The translations under genes and the position numbers were made by a program. The notes beneath the pieces are model-generated. The model worked only from the letters and a program-made list of their open reading frames with translations. It made no database searches and was not told where the DNA came from. A stretch of DNA of 64,000 nt from Rhizophagus irregularis (taxonomy: Eukaryota > Glomeromycota > Glomeromycetes > Glomerales > Glomeraceae), in NCBI RefSeq assembly GCF_026210795.1, contig NC_089434.1, positions 620,001-684,000 of the forward strand, in the 5' to 3' direction. Shown in pieces: positions 35,268 through 46,449 of this stretch; the stretch's first letter is position 1; every line of letters starts with the position of its first letter.

Positions 35268-36160
35268 CATGATTCGATTTTTTGTTAATAGTTCATTTCC
35301 TTTTTTGGCTCTTTTACTATTACCATTTGGTTTTCGGATCTTAGCTTTATTAACAGAAATATTTATCTTATGCATTTCGCTAAGATTAAGAATTGACCCT
35401 ATAAAATGTTGAAAATTTTAGTAAAATAGCAGAATAATGACAAAACAATATTAAATTAAGATAAACTTACGTCTATAATTTATATGTCGACAAATCATCT
35501 CACGTTCCGCCCAATCACTAACAGTTTCTAGAAAGGATGGATTTTTCTTATGAAACTAATACAATAAAAAATTGGTTAAAAAGTGTTAAATAAATGGAAT
35601 TCAGGATTACAGTTAGTATTTACCTTATCAATGCATTTATTAATTTCATTAATAGGCATATCACGATATTCGATGGTAGGGCATAGAGGATAAAGTTTTT
35701 CAGCTACTAAAAGTCTCATTGATTCCTGCAGTAGTATATTAAAGTTAAACATTTATCTCAAATATTAATAATAATATTATATACTGACCACATAGCCACG
35801 CCAAATACTCTTTGGGATATGAAGAAAAGAAAGAATCTTTTGATAGTTTATATTTTTCTTCTTGAATATTGGCTATTATATATTTTAAAATAATAAATAA
35901 AAATAACAATAAAATGTTATATTTAAAATAATTGCCACCTGTTTAGGTTCATCACTAGAAAATTCAGTATCATCTTCTTCAGAGAGGGTTGGCTGACTTT
36001 TATTATTTGATTTATTATTAAAAGATTTATCCTTTAAACGACTTTGATTTGATGATCCTTTTGTTTTATTTGTTATGGCAAAAGATTCTTTATCTACAAG
36101 TTTTTGGTTCAATTTTCTCTTTGTCTTTTCCTTTTTCATAGAAGTATTTTCAAGTTTCAT
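35268..36160 (-). CDS. Unknown fungal multi-exon protein, 5' part
   Basis: Five exons in phase: 35939-36160, 35789-35872, 35624-35725, 35471-35555 and 35268-35398. They encode an N-terminal K/N/S-rich basic-acidic segment, then a compact conserved-looking region (KILSFLHIPKSIWRGYV, MRLLVAEKLYPLCPTIEYRDM, FLETVSDWAEREMICRHINYR, SILNLSEMHKINISVNKAKIRKPNGNSKRAK). I do not recognise a named domain. The frame then meets a GT at 35267 or reads 9 more codons to a stop. A 34-codon frame from ATG at 36276 (MEYNNSEMSDC…) abuts exon 1 and would join it if a run of nine A had ten, so the true start may be there. Confidence 0.6.
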
Positions 36161-36276
36161 AATTTTTTTTTAAGTTCTGCAATTTTTTTCAATGTAGATT
36201 CCTTTTCACAATTAATAAAAGAACCACCATCGGAATTGGAAGAACAATCAGACATTTCACTATTATTATATTCCAT

Positions 36277-36600
36277 TATAGAGAAAATCTTTATTTTTCG
36301 AAAAATAAAAGTAATGAATCCTGGGAAAAAAAACTTCTAAAATAAAAAAGATCATATGAATTATATAAACTTATAATACGTCATAATTATTTAAGTTAAA
36401 TTCTTATTGCATAACTATTTTTAATTGATCTATTGTCTACTATAATAAGTAAAATTTAAAAGTTTTTTGTTATACAAATAAGGAATGTGTGTAACTATTA
36501 GATTTTATACCATATTTTAACCAGCAGCAATTTTTCTTAATATCCCGATTAATAATTATTCAAATGTCTATTAAAAACTGTCAAAAGTAAAAAAAGAAAA
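36277..36600. other. Intergenic
   Basis: AT-rich upstream region of the minus-strand gene. Nothing else seen. Confidence 0.35.
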
Positions 36601-36609
36601 GTAACAAAG

Positions 36610-36940
36610 GACTAAAAGTTTTTTGTAATTGTTTGAAATGCAAAGGCCAAAATTTAGTTTCATACTCTCAAAGTGGAAATATTCAAAAATCAAGTACTGA
36701 TGAGCAAGAATCTGATAAAGATGATAAAGATATTGAGATTTTAAAACGAGAATCAAGCAAAGATGAAGAAAATGACAAAAATACTGAAATTTTAGACTTA
36801 GAATCTCCTAATTACGAACCAATTTTTCAAGAAAATATTGACAAATCTGATAATAGTACATCAATAGAACTAAACTAACAAATATTGAACCTACAACTAT
36901 TTGCTCTTTAGATGGATCTAGACACGTAAAATTTGGTTAA
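36610..36940 (+). pseudogene. Acidic coding remnant with a CxCxxC start
   Basis: The frame reads CNCLKCKGQ, then a D/E/K-rich segment (DEQESDKDDKDIEILKRESSK…), ending near 36878. A short TTICSLDGSRHVKFG-like piece follows in another frame. Cysteine-start plus acidic linker is seen in N termini of some large fungal transposon proteins, but this one cannot be assigned. Broken remnant. Confidence 0.35.
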
Positions 36941-38547
36941 TATATTGATTATATCTCTTAGTATATTCGGCTGTAATTTATTTTAATTTTGATGAATGTT
37001 TACTAATTGCTCATTTATTTATTTTTTTCTTTTTAGGGATTCTTTGAAGTGCCTTAACTATACTTTTTATTAGCGATGCAAATATTCTGGATTTATTAGT
37101 ATAAACAGACTTGAGGTTAGAGGTCATAAGCTATCCCACCAGCTGGCAAAGTGTATGAAATTTCTTTTAATTCACAAAGAAAGCCTTGCTAAAGTCATCT
37201 TTAGTGTAGGTCTAGTAATACATTGCCTTAATTGAGCGTGGCTACGAAGTTTATGATTCCTAAACTATATATATATATCATATATTGATATTATATTTTA
37301 GCATATTTCTCTAATTTTATATTTGCATATTTTTTACATATAGAATATGATATTCCATTAATTAATTTTCACCATATAACAAAGATATTGCAAAAATACG
37401 CTAGTTGAGCAATTTATTGATATGAGAGTGATTGATCAATGTATAGATTCTTAAAATCATGTGAAAATAGTTTTATGATCCTAATGATAATTATATAGAT
37501 TCAAATGGTGAAAGTAATTAGTAATTGCACGAATCATTAAATAGTACAAATTTCAAACAAATTTCAAAAATCCATATTAAAATAATTGTACAATTTCCAT
37601 TTAATAAATGTTAGAATTTAATAACTTTATAAAAAATCTACAATAATCATACATTTAAGTTTACGAAATAAAATTTAAATATCAGAATATTAATAATGTT
37701 ATGAAAAGCCTACAATAATCATATGATTAAATTTTATGAAAAAATGCGATTTTATTCAATTATACAAATACTAAACAAAAACTAGATGATTATTACAAAA
37801 ATAAAACAAAAACTGCACGATTTATATACAATGACTTTTTACTGGGTTGGGATAGTTTTTCGATATCCAAGGAAAGCGTATTTAGAGTTAGATGACCAAC
37901 TGGCAAGTAGGGCACCATAGACTCTTAAAGAAGAAATAGCCATAATCTTTATAGACGGACATAATCGTCTGTACATAATTTTATTCCACTAGATACTTTA
38001 GCACCATCATTCATCACCCACATAGCCAACTCGCCTTTCATAGATTATATGCAACTGCCTATCGAGCTCAACTTATGAGAAAAAATTTACACCTGAAGGA
38101 ATGCAATAAATTTCCGAATTATTATGTCCCATTTTTTTATATAAACTGTATAAACTGGTAAAAAGATTGTGGCATTTTAAAAACATAAGTTTACGAAAAA
38201 AATCCGCAAGACTTATTGCTAAGGAAATAACTGATAACTTTAGCTTGAATTAACTATAAAGACATTTTGTAATAATATATTTGATTCATAATTACAATTT
38301 TGTTTATCAAGTAATAAAAATTAGTGACTTATTGTCTTATTTGTACCATTATCAAATAGAAATTATAGACATAATAATTGAAATATTGCAAATGCTATTG
38401 GCAATAAAATCTTTGTATATATATATATATGAATAATTTGGAAAAAATAATCTATTGTATATTTTTATAATTAATTGAGACTTCTTAATGCTTTAAAATC
38501 AAAAATTAAAAAACTTTCATCAAAGGAAACTTTTTTTTGTATTTATA
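36941..38547. other. Decayed DNA, no supportable gene
   Basis: Scattered protein-like pieces (at about 37030-37200 and 37850-38060) are too broken to assign. The rest is AT-rich. Confidence 0.35.
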
Positions 38548-38672
38548 TTGGCTGATCAGAAAAGCCCCCCATAATTTTATATGCTAATGACAATAAGTAA
38601 ACCCATCAGTTATATAATAAACCCATCAACTGAACTTAAATATTAATTGGCTTTATTTTTCCAATCAGCCCA
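38548..38672. mobile_element. 125-bp MITE, family M1, copy 1
   Basis: Ends TTGGCTGATCAG…CCAATCAGCCCA with TA on both sides (38546-38547, 38673-38674). A second 125-bp copy in the opposite orientation lies at 44208-44332. Shared inner blocks include ATGCTAATGACAAT and CATCAGTTATATAATAAAC. Confidence 0.85.
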
Positions 38673-38717
38673 TATGTAATATAAAGTTTACCATAAAGAA
38701 ATCGAATATTCGTTATA

Positions 38718-38903
38718 CAGTTCACCCTCGCTATAGTGAATTTTTATATAGTGAATAATTTGCTATAGTAAAGAAAAGCTCAGGTACGGATTTTCTATAT
38801 AAATAATAATTCTTAATACAGTTCACCTTCGCTATAGCGAATCCCTTACTATAGTGAATCTTAACCTTCAGCCCATGAGCTTCACTATAGCAAGGGTGAG
38901 CTG
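38718..38903. mobile_element. Tc1/mariner (pogo)-like MITE, 186 bp
   Basis: Ends CAG(T/C)TCACCCT(C/T)GCTATAGTGAA, with TA on both sides (38716-38717, 38904-38905). A further copy of the end motif at about 38819 suggests an internal duplication or a nested partial copy. TA targets and CTATAGTGAA-type ends are typical of pogo-like elements. No gene. Confidence 0.85.
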
Positions 38904-39229
38904 TACTACTCGATTATCGCACTGGTCAAGGGTCAAGGGACCCTACAAGAAATAAACAAACGTAAGCAATGATCCAAGAAGTGCAATCAGATCCTCACAT
39001 CCAAAATTAAAATAGAGTTATTAATGAATATTTTTTATAATATTTTACTTGTATTTCAGGATATATTTACAATTTTCGCAATTCTTTTCATTTTTTTTTT
39101 ATTTTTCATTTCAGTTAATTACGAATACCAATGATATTTACTGATTTTATTGACTTATTTTTGTCATAATTTACCGTTTTATCTTTATATATCTTAGATT
39201 ATAATTTTTATAAATAATGGCTATTGGCC
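38904..39229. other. Intergenic
   Basis: AT-rich; nothing seen. Confidence 0.35.
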
Positions 39230-40048
39230 GCAGGATTAATCTAAAGCGAATTATTATGCTTATTTTTATATCCATAATGATAATTTTTATAATAATATTA
39301 ATTGAAATTCATTATAAATTAGCGTGTGAAGGTGTGATAAGTTTATAATCTTTTAAGCAATGAAAAGCATAAGGTAAAAAATATGGTGCGACACAAGTTC
39401 GTTTTAAAAGAAAATTATTATTAAATGTATTATATAAATATGTAATAACCATTTTAAAAAATATTCCTATGAAGATTACAGTCCTTGAGATCGACATTCG
39501 CTAATTCAAGATTTTTAGATATAGCTTCTTCAGGAGTCAGGACAATCTACTTTATTACTAAACTATTTATTTCAGATTTTTTTTAAAAAATAATCTTTTA
39601 GCAAATTTCTATGCGAAATTCAAAAAGGATTATAATAAGTTTAATATGCACATAAATCGAAACATCATTCACTATAGTTTCATGTTTGAAGCAAGTAGTT
39701 AAACGTAAATAAAAATAATAATTAAATTGACTCAATTTTTAGAGGTTGAATATTGAAAGTTGCAATTTTTTTTTTTATGCTCATCAAAAACTATTTATAT
39801 TCCTAACATCTGAATCCTTTGTATAAAACTTTCAGCCCATATTTATTATTATCTTTTTTTAAAAAAAATGATTTAATGTTAAAAAACAATCAATTATGTC
39901 TATATCTGACGACTGAACATTTTAATAAAGTAATTGTTTGTCAGTAAATCCATAGGAATGATGCAAAAGGATGGGAATGAAATTTAATAATGGCAATTGT
40001 CCGGAGCGGAGAAAGGAAACCATTTTTATATTATCTTGTGTTAACCGT
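39230..40048. repeat. Dispersed repeat family R, copy c, left part
   Basis: Shares with copy b TTTTAAGCAATGAAAA, GCGACACAAGTTCGTT, the CAAAAAGGATTATAATAA block, CCATAGGAATGATGCAAAAG and TTGTGTTAAC. It is interrupted at 40048 by a 1975-bp element and resumes at 42024. Confidence 0.65.
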
Positions 40049-42023
40049 CAGTCGTGGCCAAACCAATTTGTTTTGCCGTTGGCTGATTTGGCTGATCGAC
40101 CAAAGCCAACGGCCAAAATTGATGACTAAAGTTGATTGGGAATTGAGAACTAAATAGGCCAAATCGGCCAAACATAATATTAATCAAATGGCCAAGAATC
40201 TAATTCATTTTCATACATGATTCATTAGTACAGTAAAAAATTGTTTTATAAAATTATTTTATTAGATGTCTCAATTTGGTGGTTTTATTGAAGTATTAAT
40301 AGAGAAAACAATTTTACTGAGGATATTTTAGATTAATTGTAATTTTATAATTTTCAAAATAAATAAATAAACATAAAATTGAATAAATTTGATAATGAAA
40401 GATAAATCATTATCATTATATGGTCAGAATTTATTAGAGACTTTGCCATTTTGGCTGGCTAAAACTTATTAAAAAGTTTGGCCGCCATTTTGGTGGCCGG
40501 TGTAGTGCCAGAATTCATCATAAAACACAACCGAACACAAAGTAGTAGGTAAATCAAAACCAACAAGAAGAAAATCAATTGTAGAATGACGTAATTAATG
40601 ATTAGCAATCACGTGATCTTAAATAGCAATGATTACATAATCAAGAAGATCATTTAACAGGACGATCATTTAACCTGATGATCAGCAAGAAGTACCCGAA
40701 TTGACGATCAGTCAAGGACTTAATGATCAGCATGAGAACCATCTGACCTGATGATCAACCAAACAGGTTATGTGGCACAGCCAAGGAATAGGAACATTTA
40801 AACAATTGTAACTTAGAAATACCAATAATATTTTAATATCACCTAGAAATTAGTGAAACCCCAATTTGTATAAAATAACTCAATTTTCCTCTTGTTTTAC
40901 CAGAGACTTTTTTCAACAGAATTCCCAGAAAATTTCCTGAAAAGAAATTTAGTCTCGAAGTACTGAACCAAGTCCTTTATGTATTTTTTTTCAAGAAAAA
41001 TAATAAAGTTAAAAATTTAACATCGAAATATTTTAAGTGCGTAAGGAAACTATGTACGAAACTTTGTAACCATACTTATGCATGTATTTAACATGTCCAA
41101 CAAATAACATGACCGAACTTATAAAATCGAAACATGACTATAACATAAATCAAATGAACTTATATTAACATCAAACAATAACGCTATCAAAAGATGTATA
41201 GTCATAAAATAATAAAACCAAACTCATATAATATCAAACCTAAATGTCTAATTATAAGACCCAAACTCAAACGATAAATCTATAACGTTAATATTTCCAT
41301 ATTAAAACCAAACTAGAGTTTGGAATCGATTAAGGTTAATCAATTAATTAATCGACTAAGACGGTTAATCGATTAAGGTATCTCAAAAATCGGTTAATCG
41401 ATTAAAATTATCAACCCATAATTCTGGTCAAATTATCTAATGCGGCCCAAAGCTGTGAATTTTTGGTCACGTGTTCTCTGAACTTGGAAGAATTTGTATT
41501 AATTTTTTAATGATAATAATAATAAATAAGACTTTCCTTATAACTAAATGTATGATCAAAAACAATTTGGTGCAATCTGCGGTCAAAAAAAAAAAATTTT
41601 TAATATTTTAATATTAATCGATTATTAATCGATTAGGGCCCTTGGTTAATCGATTATTAATCGATTAAGGTTTTTTTGATCGGTTCCAACCTCTAAACCA
41701 AACTCATACAATATCAAACCTAAATGTCTAATTATAAGACCCGAACTCTAACGTTAACCCTATAACGTTAATGTCTCTATCGAACTATAACCAAACCAAA
41801 ATGAATATTGAGTCACAACCGATAGGAAAACTATGCCCAAACCTTTACAGCTATAGTTTACCATAACCAAACCCACTAAACCAAGCACTTATTTAATCCT
41901 TTTGTTATCATGTTTGCTAACCCTACTAACCTTTACTCCTTGTGACCAAGATGGTGGCAGCATCTTGTAGATAGTGGTGAACTGCCCGTCACACCAGCCA
42001 AAACGGCCAAATGCCAACACTGA
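40049..42023. mobile_element. hAT-like non-autonomous element nested in repeat R
   Basis: Begins CAGTCGTGGCCAAAC and ends with the reverse of CAGTGTTGGCATTTGGCC, so both ends start CAGTG/C and are rich in GGCC and TTGGC blocks. The flanks TAACCGT and TAACGT look like a decayed target duplication; about 30 bp of the repeat is missing on the left by comparison with copy b. It has no gene. It contains a duplicated block (41213-41314 and 41695-41790) split by the MITE at 41314. Confidence 0.55.
41314..41695. mobile_element. hAT-like MITE, 382 bp
   Basis: Ends TAGAGTTTGGAATCGA and, reversed, TAGAGGTTGGAACCGA. The perfect 8-bp duplication AACCAAAC lies on both sides (41306-41313 and 41696-41703). 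The interior is full of TTAATCGATTA motifs. It is related to the 226-bp MITE at 19811. This is the third layer of nesting. Confidence 0.85.
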
Positions 42024-42160
42024 CTAACGTCATCTTAATTTTCTATTTTGGAATGATCCTACTCTACCTTATACGCCTTTTTTCGTTAGCATGATAACGG
42101 GTTGTAAGAAATATTTATGGAACTTGTTTCTTTAATTTATGAATATATACAATGTATATT
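42024..42160. repeat. Dispersed repeat family R, copy c, right part
   Basis: Resumes with CTAACGTCATCTTAATTT, GGAATGATCCTA and GTAAGAAATATTTATGGAAC, matching copies a and b in order. Confidence 0.65.
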
Positions 42161-42324
42161 GAAATAGAAAAATTGTTGGTTGATCTTGCATTAGCCGCTT
42201 ATCTATGTGCCATATTGATTAAATAGTTAAATATTATTTTATCTATTAGATCTTTTTTTACTGCTTTCCTTTTTCTTTCAACATTTTTAATATAAACGAA
42301 CTATTTTCACCACCATCCTTCAAT

Positions 42325-42990
42325 ATTAGTAATATTAATATTCCTGAAGAATTTGGTCTATCAAGAGAACTTTTTTTCTTTGATAACCTGGTAAGAATGA
42401 CCAAACTTAACATTAAACTTATTCCTATTCGTTGATTTAAAGATAATTATATGCAGATGGACCAAAACATGGTTGCAGCTAATGGTCCTTTTATAACAAC
42501 TCAAGGAGATCATGTAGTTGAAACTAACTATATGACAAATGGTATTGTGTTTCAAATTCGTGGTGATTTAAATAATGATGAAGAAAAAGTAAAGGCAAAG
42601 GCAAGGCGAATTAGAGATCTATATGGAAAAATTCCCAGTGTTTAAAGAAGTACTCAAGAAGGCCGTTGAGGATGAAGACTTTAGTCTTTATAATACTACC
42701 AATCAATGGATTATTAAAAAGGAACAGACAAGAAGGTAAGACTTCAATTCAACTACATAGTTTTGATGATTTAGATAGTACTGAAGATATTCCTCCACCA
42801 GAATATAAAAGACATAAGGGTCGGGTAGGATTAAAGTCTTCCATCGAGGGTAATAAGCTTTATCAGACAAATTAATACAATAGCAGGTGCGCCATTGGAG
42901 AATTCTCATGAAAATCGTGAAAGTAAAACTTTAAGGCGATGTAAGAATTGTTCATGTAATAGGACATTATGCAAAAAACATATACTGCTG
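42325..42990 (+). pseudogene. Transposase-like C-terminal remnant (possibly MULE type)
   Basis: Fragments in changing frames: an EEFGLSREL piece at about 42340; HVVETNYMTNGIVFQIRGDL…KARRIRDLYGKI (42451-42645); HSFDDLDSTEDIPPPEYKRHKGRVGLKSSIEG (42666-42875); and RRCKNCSCNRTLCKKH near 42940. A basic KGR..LKSSIEG segment followed by a zinc-knuckle-like CxxC…C is the usual order at the C terminus of MULE/FAR1-type transposases. Several breaks; assignment tentative. Confidence 0.4.
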
Positions 42991-44009
42991 ATTAATTGTA
43001 ATGGTTAATTTATTTGTTTATTTGTACATTAATCATTGTAATGAATAATATTTGTAACTATATTGCTTTCAATTTTCAATTTTAATTAACAAGGGTCTCT
43101 CTAATTTTAAATTTGCAAACTTTGAATTATATTTATTAAATCTTTAAAATAATGACTCGAATTACTAGATTCCGGCTCTCTTCGGTTGCCGGAGTATTCA
43201 ATCACCTGATGATCATATTCATGCTATCATTTCATCAGCCACATTTGCCGAAATTCATGTGGGCATATGATCTACTCTGATTGGTCAAAATTTAGCGGTT
43301 GACAAATAAAAATTTATCCCCGGTTAGCAAGCAAAATTTTTCATTTAAATAAATAGGTATGCTTAATTAAATACAATTAATAAATTTGTTAAGTTCAAAA
43401 AGGTCATGTTACGGATAATTGTTGAAAAACACATGAAAATTTGATTTTTATTAAAAATTACATTTATCCTTTAATTCTAGCCATAATCTCAAAATTTTTG
43501 ATGCAACTTATACAACTTATTTTGTGTTAGGTTATCAAATTATTTATACAACCAAAATAATCTTCGCACTTCCTTTAATTTTTTTTAAATTCGCAAATAG
43601 GCTTAATTTTATTTTTTTTATACATATTCTTTTTTGTAATTCTGTTGATTAAATCGCTGTTATATGAACGACCCTAGCATTATCAATAAAAAAAAAGTGG
43701 TAGCCGGATTTGTTTCCAGGTTACACATAATCTGCGCACATGATTTGGATAATTATTATTCGGTATTTTAAACCTTGAACGCCACACATTGAGATATTTT
43801 TCTAAAAATTGTTGTCATATCAAACAAAATAAGGTTTTTAATGTCATTGTACAGTACTAGAGAAAGTTGGTATTTTTAAACGAATAAGGAATTATTTTGA
43901 AAAAAATGTTTCAAATGCCGAAATAATATTAAAGGATCACGTTAAATAAAAAATAAAATTTGAAAATCTGGCACGATAATTAGTTATGCAGTTATAACAG
44001 GAATCATAT
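42991..44009. other. Intergenic
   Basis: AT-rich. A small inverted block CCGGCTCTC…TTGCCGGAG lies near 43168. No gene supported. Confidence 0.35.
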
Positions 44010-44024
44010 CCAATTTTTTAATCT

Positions 44025-44207
44025 CTTTAAGTAATAATAATGAACTCTATGAAGGAGGAAATACTAAATTAAGTATTAGTTTTGATATTGACCTATCAAC
44101 ATTAATTGATGTAGTTTTAGAAAATAATGATAGTGAAAATATTAATTGTGAAATTTGGCGTTATATTGTATTTCTTATATCAGAAAGTGATGTTTACATA
44201 CTTACAA
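44025..44207 (+). pseudogene. Coding fragment cut by a MITE
   Basis: About 60 codons of clean frame (NNNELYEGGNTKLSISF, then DIDLSTLIDVVLENN, then CEIWRYIVFLISESDVYIL) with ordinary amino acid use. It ends exactly where the M1 MITE begins. No start codon or domain is recognised. The likely source is a host family gene whose rest is gone. Confidence 0.4.
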
Positions 44208-44332
44208 TCGGCTGATTGGAAAAATCAAGCCAATTAATATTTAAGCTCAGTTAATGAGTTCATTATATAACTGATGGGTTACTTAATTGTCATTAGCATA
44301 TAAAATTATGGGAGGCTTTTCTGATCAGCCGA
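44208..44332. mobile_element. 125-bp MITE, family M1, copy 2
   Basis: Ends TCGGCTGATTGG…CTGATCAGCCGA, reverse orientation to copy 1, same length. TA follows the right end; the left has AA, so the TA duplication is decayed. Confidence 0.8.
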
Positions 44333-46239
44333 TATGCTTAGTATATTTGCTTTACATATTTTTTATTTTAGATAACGTAAATTAGTTAATACGAACCTGT
44401 ATATATTTATACTGATCTATACTATACAATCTATACATGTAGCCGAATCCGAAAGATTCGAAATCTGAAGCGAAACTCTGGCCGAAATTTAAGAACATGA
44501 CCGAAATTATTTTGTAATTCTGGCCAGCCAGAATTATAAATCGCGTGACTTCGGATAAAAGTTTGGCCACCAGGTGAGATTGTTAAACAAGAAATTTTAT
44601 ATGACTGGCCGAAACCAAAACCTTGAAATTATACCATACTTCATAGGCTTTCGTAACTTCACAGACTCACAGGTCGAGAGATATGGTTTACATGAAGTTT
44701 ATACTATTAAAATTTGGTGGAAATCTGTCCAATTTCCATGGTGTACGCCAGATTTCAATGAAGTTTCCAGTTTTTGTGGAAATGTAGTTTCAATCACGTA
44801 CATCAAGGTTTCCATAGTGTATCACTTCGAACAGTGACTTTACCATTCAGTTTTTTTTTCTAATTTAATGGAGTAATATGTAAAAAATAAATTGCAAAAT
44901 CTAAATTAGGCGTGTAATTTTGTATTATGTATTTACTTAACTCAAGTGTGCGCATCTTTATTAGCTAGATTTTATATAATGCTACACAAAACTTAAATTC
45001 GTGATATCTTTAGTTCTTTACTATTTAATTTAATAGCGCCACAAAAAATATAATAGCGAAATTAAAATACATATTTTAAACACTTTTTAGACTCCTTGCA
45101 AAATAATTCGAGGTAATTCGGAATTTACATTTTCTCATAAAATAGTAATATTATACTTTATGATTATTTTTATTCACTCTGTATTTATTCTTATTTATTA
45201 CAACTACTTTTATTATTTTTTAGAAGTTTACTTCTGTAACAGCCTATTGAAATAAATAAAGCAAAAAGATATATATTTTTACAGAATAAAAGGATAAATT
45301 TTCGGTAAATGATTTGGGTTTTTTTTCATTTTATAATAAACATTTTGGAGTTTTTTTTTCTTTTTATAATAAACTAATTATATATATTTTTCCTATTTCT
45401 TTTAGAAGTTATTTGTAAAAGTCATTAATTTTATTCTATTAAAGACTTATAAGAAATATACAGTAATTTAAATTTTGCTGATTGAAGTAATTTATTCATT
45501 AATTTTTTATCGCTCATGCACATATACTAAATAATTATTTTATATTCATTTGGAAGAAGAAAATCTACCCTAATTTTAGAATCAAAGACTATTAATATTG
45601 AATCACTACATGTTATATCATTTATATTCTATTTTGTATTAAAGAATATTATAAAAAAAATAGCGAATTATTTTTAAGGAAAAGTTGTGAAAATATTTAT
45701 AGATATTTATAGAATCTTACTTAAGATTATACTGTATATGAATATATACTTTGCATATCCGAATAAATTTTATAGTTTATTGTGTTAAAAAGATTGTTGT
45801 TCGAATAATTTCAAGATAAAAAGACGAAACTTTGGCTTTTTGTTAAATTACATTTTTTTTTTACTTTTTTCCTCAGATTATGATGCAAACTATAGGACTA
45901 AATTATCGACATTATATGACCAATGATAATAATCATCGGTCTTTTTAATTTTTAATAGTAATAATAGTAATTAATTTTGACAAATGTATTGCACTAGGAT
46001 TACACCGTTATATTGTTTTGATTACGTGTCTATATATAAATTATATTTCTTTGTAATACAACATACTATTAAATAAAGCTAATTGGCATTTTCCAGCACA
46101 ATTTTAATTTTATTTCTAATTGTCATGTTTTTGCCGGTTATCAATAACTGTATTCTGCAATATTTCACTTGTTGTTTAGCGAATATAATATTATAATTTT
46201 TTTTAACTAAGAGCGGCTTTAAACTCAAAATATAATATT
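44333..46239. other. Intergenic
   Basis: 44440-44580 carries several TCTGGCC/GGCCAGAATT motifs like those near 9700, 26990 and 60240. The short frame 44574-44837 has no features. The rest is AT-rich. Confidence 0.35.
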
Positions 46240-46350
46240 ACGAAATGAACTATTTAAATTACAAACTAAAAATTGTAAGAAATCTTACTATTCTAGTTTT
46301 AGTGTTTAAAATAATTCAAGATAAATAAAAATAGAAATAAAAATGAAAGA
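46240..46350. repeat. Duplicated 3' flank of kinase B
   Basis: Counterpart of 1300-1440: GAACTATTTAAATTACAAAC, AATCTTACTATTCTAG and AGTGTTTAAA in the same order relative to the gene. Confidence 0.65.
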
Positions 46351-46449
46351 AAAAATAATTCGATTGTATTTTAGTTCTAACATGTAATAGTAGTTTATGT
46401 TAGGTATTAAGTAACTTCACAGAATATCGAAATGGTACAAAAATTTTAA

